From: JBDKFK01 sp039798745
GTDB taxonomy: Bacteria > Patescibacteriota > Microgenomatia > UBA1406 > GWC2-37-13
Direction: 5' to 3'
Assembly (NCBI GenBank): GCA_039798745.1
Contig: JBDKFK010000032.1
Span: 1 to 19,126 of the forward strand
Length of the DNA: 19,126 bases
The position numbers were made by a program, and so were the translations under genes. The notes under the pieces were generated by a model. The model was not told the DNA's origin. It saw only the letters and a list, made by a program, of their open reading frames with translations, and did no database searches. This document shows positions 15,448 to 19,126 of this stretch, in pieces. Numbering within the stretch: position 1 is the stretch's first letter; each line of letters begins with the position of its first letter.

Positions 15448-15492
15448 AAAAAAATACAGCCGGCTATAGGCTGCAGTCTGCGAACAAACGGG
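15448..15492 (-). ncRNA. Candidate short RNA with its own promoter and terminator
   Basis: On the minus strand a TTGTAA/17/TATAAT promoter would start transcription near 15492. About 20 bases later a CAGCC/GGCTG stem (15457-15461 with 15469-15473, 7-base loop) is followed by TA and seven T's, a convincing intrinsic terminator. The product would be about 45 bases, too short for a protein. It could be a real small RNA or just a promoter with an attenuator. Confidence 0.3.
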
Positions 15493-15498
15493 ATAAGT

Positions 15499-15527
15499 AT
15501 TATAAGGGAGAATGGTATGAATTACAA
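15499..15527 (-). promoter_or_regulatory. Minus-strand promoter of the candidate short RNA
   Basis: On the minus strand, -35 TTGTAA (15522-15527, 4 of 6) and a perfect -10 TATAAT (15499-15504) are spaced by exactly 17 bases. The next minus-strand gene starts at 15358, beyond the T-run terminator. Confidence 0.45.
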
Positions 15528-15606
15528 TGATATAGTATGTTATACATATATATTACTTATTATTTTGTGCCAACAGCATCCTCTTTTTCATATTCTTCAG
15601 CTATAA
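15517..15606 (+). CDS. Possible 29-residue hydrophobic peptide
   Basis: ATG 15517 follows AGGGAG (15505-15510) by 6 bases and opens 29 codons ending at TAA 15604-15606. The middle is hydrophobic (YTYILLIILC). The stop overlaps the -10 box of the peptidase gene. It may be a small membrane peptide or chance; the opposite strand carries a candidate short-RNA promoter at the same place. Confidence 0.2.
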   Translation: MNYNDIVCYTYILLIILCQQHPLFHILQL

Positions 15607-15607
15607 T
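15602..15607 (+). promoter_or_regulatory. -10 box of the M48-type peptidase gene
   Basis: A perfect TATAAT ends exactly 6 bases before ATG 15614, so transcription would start on the A of the ATG. No ribosome binding site or -35 match is present. This is the clearest leaderless arrangement in the window. Confidence 0.6.
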
Positions 15608-15613
15608 CTCCGT

Positions 15614-16297
15614 ATGAATTACACAGTATTTATTGTGCTTTTTCTCATAATAGCCAATCGGCATGTAGTAGAACACCTGCTTGAACGGTTATGGAGAGAC
15701 AAGATAACAAACTACAAATCGGATGACAAAAAAATCCTTGACCTTATCTATCTTAAGACCGGCCTACGTCTTCCTCATTTCTGGGTCTATGACACTCACG
15801 ACTTCTGGGGCCTTATGGCAGGCATACCCGGACGTCCACAGATGTTTTTGTCTACCTACGCGCTCAATAATTTCAGCGATGATGAACTGGACTGGCTGTT
15901 ACTTCATGAATCCGGACACTATGTGCTCGGTCATACAGTAAAGGAAACAATCTACCAAGGTATTTTGATCGCAGTCGGCGTATTCGCACTCTCACAGTTT
16001 AACAGTATCTATCTCGCTCTCGCTCTTGGATTACTACTTGGCGTTATGGGTGTACAGATGGGTAAACACCACGAATATGAGGCCGAGATGTATGCGTTAA
16101 GCCGCGTTACCAATCCTCAGGGTATGATACACAGCGGCGAAAGAGGCGTGAGAAAATGGTACAAAAAACGAGGCATTGCAGACAGCCTGTTGCGCAAACT
16201 ATTTAACCGTTGGGAAGCGACGATGCATTATCATCGTATAGGAATGGCGAAACATGAACTGAAGATAAGAAAATACAGAGCACGAAATCGTTTATAA
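15614..16297 (+). CDS. M48-type membrane zinc metallopeptidase
   Basis: The 227-residue protein has the zinc motif HESGH at 98-102 and the matching downstream acid in HEYEAE (E154, with E158 in the place usually held by Asp). Both fit the M48 (HtpX/Ste24-like) family, which cleaves membrane or misfolded proteins. Hydrophobic segments lie at 2-14 and about 115-147, the second likely a hairpin of two spans between the motifs. The protein is shorter than HtpX (about 290 residues). The C-terminal 60 residues are very basic (KKR, RKYRARNR), suggesting a cytoplasmic tail. No ribosome binding site is present. Its stop codon overlaps the -10 box of the next gene, so the pair is compact but the second gene has its own promoter. 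Confidence 0.8.
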   Translation: MNYTVFIVLFLIIANRHVVEHLLERLWRDKITNYKSDDKKILDLIYLKTGLRLPHFWVYDTHDFWGLMAGIPGRPQMFLSTYALNNFSDDELDWLLLHESGHYVLGHTVKETIYQGILIAVGVFALSQFNSIYLALALGLLLGVMGVQMGKHHEYEAEMYALSRVTNPQGMIHSGERGVRKWYKKRGIADSLLRKLFNRWEATMHYHRIGMAKHELKIRKYRARNRL

Positions 16298-16298
16298 T
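16293..16298 (+). promoter_or_regulatory. -10 box of the large Nudix gene
   Basis: A perfect TATAAT overlaps the TAA stop of the peptidase gene and ends 9 bases before ATG 16308. No -35 or ribosome binding site is visible; the leader would be about 3 bases. Confidence 0.5.
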
Positions 16299-16307
16299 GA
16301 TACCACT

Positions 16308-17609
16308 ATGACAGTCGAACAAGGCGCGCCCGATGAGGGAGAAGTATCAAAAAAACCCGAGGAACATGCTCCCAGTACTGAACCCGTACCCGTTCCGTTT
16401 GAGATTGATGGAAAGCACTTTACACTCAAAGGATACCGGCTTGGCACATCTCCCGATGCTGCCGCCTTCACACCGGGCCTTATGGACACAGGCAAACTTG
16501 CAGAAGTAAACACGCTCTATGACTCCGAACCCTCGCTTCTTCGAAACCATACAAAAGGCCATTATGTCAATATTCCATACGCCTATCTTCTAGACCAGAG
16601 GGGCAAAGTCTGGGGAGATTTTTCATCACCTACAGGACAGGACGAATTTTCCGACGCTGATCTTACACTTACCAATGAACCCTTCTCCCCTCCCGACTGG
16701 GCGCAACCACTCTGGCGTTTTTCAGAGTTAAAACAAGCCCGCCGTTTTACGCACGATGAAACCGTTGCCAGTCTGCGCGGCCTTTCCGCTGATAACGGTA
16801 AAGTTACGTTTAAAGTAGGGCCGGGTAAATACAGCGAAGGATTTCATACCATGGGTTCAGAAGGAGTTATGATCTCACTTACTCCCGCGGAGCGTGAAGC
16901 GCTTGCCGCCAAAGTAACCTCAGAACAGATGGCCGAGCTTGAAGAGCTATACGCAAGACTCAAGCACCAATACGGCGAAGGTTCTACCTTAAGAGCCGCG
17001 ATTCACGCGCATACTCACGGACTGGCGCCGTTCAATGAACAGGTCTATAGCCATACCCTGGGTGTTGCCGGAACCGTCGTAACCAAAGATGGCGAATATG
17101 TATTTGTAAATCGCGGTGCCGGAGTTTCTATAAACCGAGGTATAAATGTAACTGCTTCGGGGGCGGTAAAATTTGACGAGGCCGCTCTTCGTAGATACGG
17201 AATTCAGGCGCATTTGGGTCACGAAATGGGTATGGAAGCACACGAAGAGATAGGTATTGGTTCCGGACATATGCTTATGGGAGCGATGCAGGATAAGATG
17301 CGGCTGGAGCTTGGCGTCGATTCTGACCGCTACGATCTTATTCCCGTAGGTTTCGCGCGCGAGTTGCCGCGAGGAGGCAGCCCCGAGGCAATGTTCCTCA
17401 TACGTTACCACGGTACAACCAATGACTTAGTAAGTGCTATCGCGGCTAATCATAACGAAGACCGGAGGGAAATAGACGAATGGATCTATACATATCCTGT
17501 TACCGACACTCCACGCCTTCTTGCAACACAAGGCGCAGACAGTGTAATACAACACAAAGGACTTCTCAATCTTGTCCTCATTAACGAGTATATGATGAAA
17601 CACGGATAA
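16308..17609 (+). CDS. Large protein with a divergent C-terminal Nudix domain
   Basis: Of 433 residues, about 248-420 look like a Nudix fold: HTLGVAGTVVTKDGEYVFVNRG is the usual first strands (starting near 248), then G285-x5-E291 and MEAHEEIGI at 309-317. The box differs from the consensus in two ways: 17 residues instead of 7 separate E291 from the REx2EE part, and the Arg is Met309. The metal-binding glutamates E310, E313 and E314 and G316 are kept, so hydrolysis is possible. Residues 1-245 match no family I know; they begin with a disordered acidic/Pro stretch (1-30), and end in a Glu-rich helix near 195-225. No signal peptide. The HD hydrolase gene starts one base after the stop, so the two are an operon and probably share a nucleotide-linked task. 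Confidence 0.7.
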   Translation: MTVEQGAPDEGEVSKKPEEHAPSTEPVPVPFEIDGKHFTLKGYRLGTSPDAAAFTPGLMDTGKLAEVNTLYDSEPSLLRNHTKGHYVNIPYAYLLDQRGKVWGDFSSPTGQDEFSDADLTLTNEPFSPPDWAQPLWRFSELKQARRFTHDETVASLRGLSADNGKVTFKVGPGKYSEGFHTMGSEGVMISLTPAEREALAAKVTSEQMAELEELYARLKHQYGEGSTLRAAIHAHTHGLAPFNEQVYSHTLGVAGTVVTKDGEYVFVNRGAGVSINRGINVTASGAVKFDEAALRRYGIQAHLGHEMGMEAHEEIGIGSGHMLMGAMQDKMRLELGVDSDRYDLIPVGFARELPRGGSPEAMFLIRYHGTTNDLVSAIAANHNEDRREIDEWIYTYPVTDTPRLLATQGADSVIQHKGLLNLVLINEYMMKHG

Positions 17610-17610
17610 T

Positions 17611-18213
17611 ATGGCAACCCTTACTCCAAAAATACAAAAAGCTCTTATCGTTGCGACAAAACTGCACTGGAATCAAACCCGCAAAGGCGATGGGCTACCC
17701 TATATAACGCACCCGTATGCGGTGGCATTTATCGTTGCCCGCTATACACACGATGAAGACACCATTGCCGCCGCCTTTCTTCACGATGTTCTCGAAGACG
17801 TGCAAAAAGACGATTATTCGGACAAACAAATGATCGCGGAGTTTGGAGCAAATGTATACGAGATTGTGAAAGGAGTATCAGAAGAAAAAGACGCGAGTAT
17901 AAGCAAAGCCAAAGAAAAAGATACATGGGAAGAACGGAAGAAAAAATACCTCAAAAATCTGGAACACGACTCCGAAGAATCGCTTATCGTCTGCGCTGCC
18001 GACAAAATACACAATCTCAACTCCATGATCGACGCGTATAGTCGTCAGGGCGAAGCGTTTTTTGAAAAATTCAACTCTCCGACAGATAAAAAACTGTGGT
18101 TCTATGATGAAGTATTAAAGATTCTTAAAAAAAGACTTCATAACGACATCGTCAAAGAACTCGAAAAAACCCACATGAATGCTCTCCATACTTTTCATCT
18201 TGATATTGCCTGA
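17611..18213 (+). CDS. Single-domain HD hydrolase, RelA/SpoT (MESH1) type
   Basis: The 200-residue protein has the N-terminal hydrolase pattern of RelA/SpoT enzymes: H19, R24-K25-G26, PYITHP at 30-35, HDVLED at 58-63 and ADKIHN near 132-137. These are the metal ligands and the base-binding residues of the HD domain that removes pyrophosphate from (p)ppGpp. No synthetase, TGS or ACT domain follows, so it resembles small alarmone hydrolases (MESH1/SAH). Other nucleotide substrates are possible. The gene starts one base after the large Nudix gene with no ribosome binding site of its own, so it is translated from the same message. The C-terminal 60 residues are helical. Confidence 0.85.
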   Translation: MATLTPKIQKALIVATKLHWNQTRKGDGLPYITHPYAVAFIVARYTHDEDTIAAAFLHDVLEDVQKDDYSDKQMIAEFGANVYEIVKGVSEEKDASISKAKEKDTWEERKKKYLKNLEHDSEESLIVCAADKIHNLNSMIDAYSRQGEAFFEKFNSPTDKKLWFYDEVLKILKKRLHNDIVKELEKTHMNALHTFHLDIA

Positions 18214-18216
18214 TAC

Positions 18217-18251
18217 AAAAAATACGGACTTCCATTTCTGGAAGCCCGTAT
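18217..18251 (-). terminator. Intrinsic terminator of the GlsB-like gene
   Basis: The stem pairs ATACGG/CCGTAT (18222-18227 with 18246-18251) and CTTCCA/TGGAAG (18229-18234 with 18239-18244) with one mismatch and a TTTC loop. On the minus strand six T's follow directly. It also sits 9 bases after the HD gene stop, but without a T-run on that strand. Confidence 0.75.
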
Positions 18252-18266
18252 CCACAATCACTTCTC

Positions 18267-18515
18267 TTAAGCTCTCATCATCCGTCCAACATAAATCACT
18301 ATGACCGCGCCGATCGTAGCGACGAGGATACTATACAGATTCAGCCCGCTTACGCCCGACTGACCTAATAGACTCATCACAAACCCGCCGATAAACGCGC
18401 CAACAATACCGAGTATGATATCGGTGAGCGCGCCCTGCTGCGCGTTTGTTTTCATAATAATAGAAGCTAACCAGCCAGCCAGAAAACCTACCACAATCCA
18501 AGATATGATTCCCAT
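18267..18515 (-). CDS. GlsB/YeaQ/YmgE-family small membrane protein
   Basis: The 82-residue protein fits the transglycosylase-associated / GlsB-YeaQ family in length and pattern: three hydrophobic segments at about 3-20, 30-51 and 59-77, with GFLAGWLAS at 11-19, an MKTN loop near 21-24, and a Gly-rich GIVGAFIGGFV at 36-46. The family sits in the inner membrane and is often stress-induced; its exact role is unknown. No ribosome binding site precedes the ATG, and AT-rich promoter-like sequence lies directly in front. A strong terminator follows the stop. Confidence 0.9.
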   Translation of the reverse strand: MGIISWIVVGFLAGWLASIIMKTNAQQGALTDIILGIVGAFIGGFVMSLLGQSGVSGLNLYSILVATIGAVIVIYVGRMMRA

Positions 18516-18523
18516 ATGTGTAT

Positions 18524-18552
18524 ATTAAATTAATAATAGACCGTTCTATTAA
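18524..18552 (-). promoter_or_regulatory. Candidate promoter of the GlsB-like gene with an inverted repeat
   Basis: On the minus strand TTAATA (18547-18552) and TTTAAT (18524-18529) are spaced by 17 bases; the latter ends 8 bases before the ATG. Within this span a perfect 7-base inverted repeat, TAATAGA/TCTATTA around CCGT (18534-18551), could be an operator for a repressor. Confidence 0.35.
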
Positions 18553-18582
18553 ACAGTATAAGCAACAAATGTAGTGATTTTA

Positions 18583-18613
18583 GTAATAGCTATGTAAGGA
18601 TATGGTAATAGCT
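18583..18613 (+). repeat. Two direct repeats of GTAATAGCT, 22 bases apart
   Basis: GTAATAGCT occurs at 18583-18591 and 18605-18613, a period of 22 bases, about two helical turns. Both copies lie upstream of the -10 box at 18644, where activator sites often sit. Confidence 0.4.
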
Positions 18614-18641
18614 GCAGAAATATATAAGTGAGCCTCAATAT

Positions 18642-18649
18642 GCTATAAT
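18642..18649 (+). promoter_or_regulatory. Extended -10 promoter of the lipoprotein gene
   Basis: TGCTATAAT is a perfect extended -10 element (TGn-TATAAT), which can work without a -35 box; none is seen. Transcription would start near 18656, giving a leader of about 84 bases with a ribosome binding site. Confidence 0.6.
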
Positions 18650-18739
18650 ACATATCTTGTCAGTACATTGATAAGCCACCCCGGTATCTTCCTCACGACC
18701 ATCCTCATTGGTCTCTATGTAATCATGAAGGAGTACATC

Positions 18740-19126
18740 ATGAACTGGAAATCTGCTCTCAGGTTGTCGGTCTTGTTTTTGGCGCTAACTTTAGCCGCAT
18801 GTGGCGGAAGTCCGACTGTTCCACAGGCCGACACGAACGTTCAGCCCCCTGCTATAAACGCAGAGGACTTCTTTCCTTCAGCGAAAGGAACAGAGTGGAC
18901 GTACAAAATTGAGGTACGGGAAGCCGAACCTCTGGGCTACGAAGAGCTCCTCTGGCCGCAGCCTGGTGATCAGGTGCTGGTTATAGGATCGCGAAGACGG
19001 TACGCTGCAGCAATGGACGGCGGCAAGAACTTTCTACTGAAAATGCAGGTTAAGGGGCCGGCTGCCCAGCAGGGGCCGCTCAAGTATCCGCATGGCGTCG
19101 AGCTCTTAGTCGTTACCGACGAGCTG
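18740..19126 (+). CDS. Lipoprotein of unknown function (3' partial)
   Basis: The frame runs past the right edge, so only the first 129 residues are visible. A lipoprotein signal is clear: K4, R8, a hydrophobic stretch 9-18 and the lipobox LAAC ending at C21, followed by GGS, so the mature protein would be lipid-anchored outside the membrane. After a Pro-rich linker (25-40) comes FFPSAKGTEWTYKIEV near 44-59, a beginning seen in many lipoproteins of unknown role. AAGGAG at 18728-18733 is 6 bases before ATG 18740 and decides this start; an in-frame ATG at 18725 and a TTG at 18668 are open but have no such site. GC content is higher than in the left half of the window. Confidence 0.75.
   Translation, partial: MNWKSALRLSVLFLALTLAACGGSPTVPQADTNVQPPAINAEDFFPSAKGTEWTYKIEVREAEPLGYEELLWPQPGDQVLVIGSRRRYAAAMDGGKNFLLKMQVKGPAAQQGPLKYPHGVELLVVTDEL

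Overview
The window looks like a piece of a small-genome bacterium, most likely a member of the Candidate Phyla Radiation (Patescibacteria). This is an inference. It rests on the protein families present (a DUF5674-like protein, a DUF2779 nuclease, many short orphan proteins) and on tightly spaced genes. It also rests on a promoter style in which a TATAAT-like box lies only 5-9 bases before the start codon. TGA acts as a normal stop (for example at 3132-3134, 14247-14249 and 18211-18213), so the TGA-recoding lineages are excluded. No rRNA, tRNA, CRISPR array or insertion sequence was found.

Bases 1-6714 hold an AT-rich restriction-modification-like pair on the + strand: a helicase with a PLD-type nuclease half-site (its 5' end lies outside the window) and an overlapping Eco57I-type adenine methyltransferase of about 1195 residues. 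Next comes a broken copy of a DUF262 (GmrSD-type) gene at 6943-7059, reduced to its promoter and first 32 codons. It is a diverged paralogue of the intact gene at 10651.

Bases 7070-10584 hold small genes: a Nudix hydrolase divergent from a membrane-anchored DUF2726 protein, an extracellular Ig-like repeat protein, a GRDP-like protein with a Cys-rich tail, a DUF5674-like protein overlapping a short helical protein, and a 48-residue single-span membrane protein. Bases 10651-14249 form a two-gene operon, DUF262/DUF1524 endonuclease then DUF2779 nuclease, 2 bases apart. This is the best candidate in the window for a little-described defence system.

Bases 14311-15358 carry two minus-strand genes with Shine-Dalgarno sites, an orphan and a secreted protein. 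Bases 15614-18213 form a + strand cluster: an M48-type membrane peptidase, a large unusual Nudix protein, and a single-domain HD hydrolase of the RelA/SpoT (MESH1) type one base downstream. A GlsB/YeaQ-type membrane protein (minus) and the start of a lipoprotein gene (plus, cut by the window end) close the window.

The left half therefore reads as a defence island with traces of turnover, and the right half as envelope and nucleotide-housekeeping genes. Two expression styles coexist. One has near-leaderless genes with a strong -10 box and no ribosome binding site. The other has leader-bearing genes with a clear AGGAG-type site, three of the four being exported or Cys-rich proteins.
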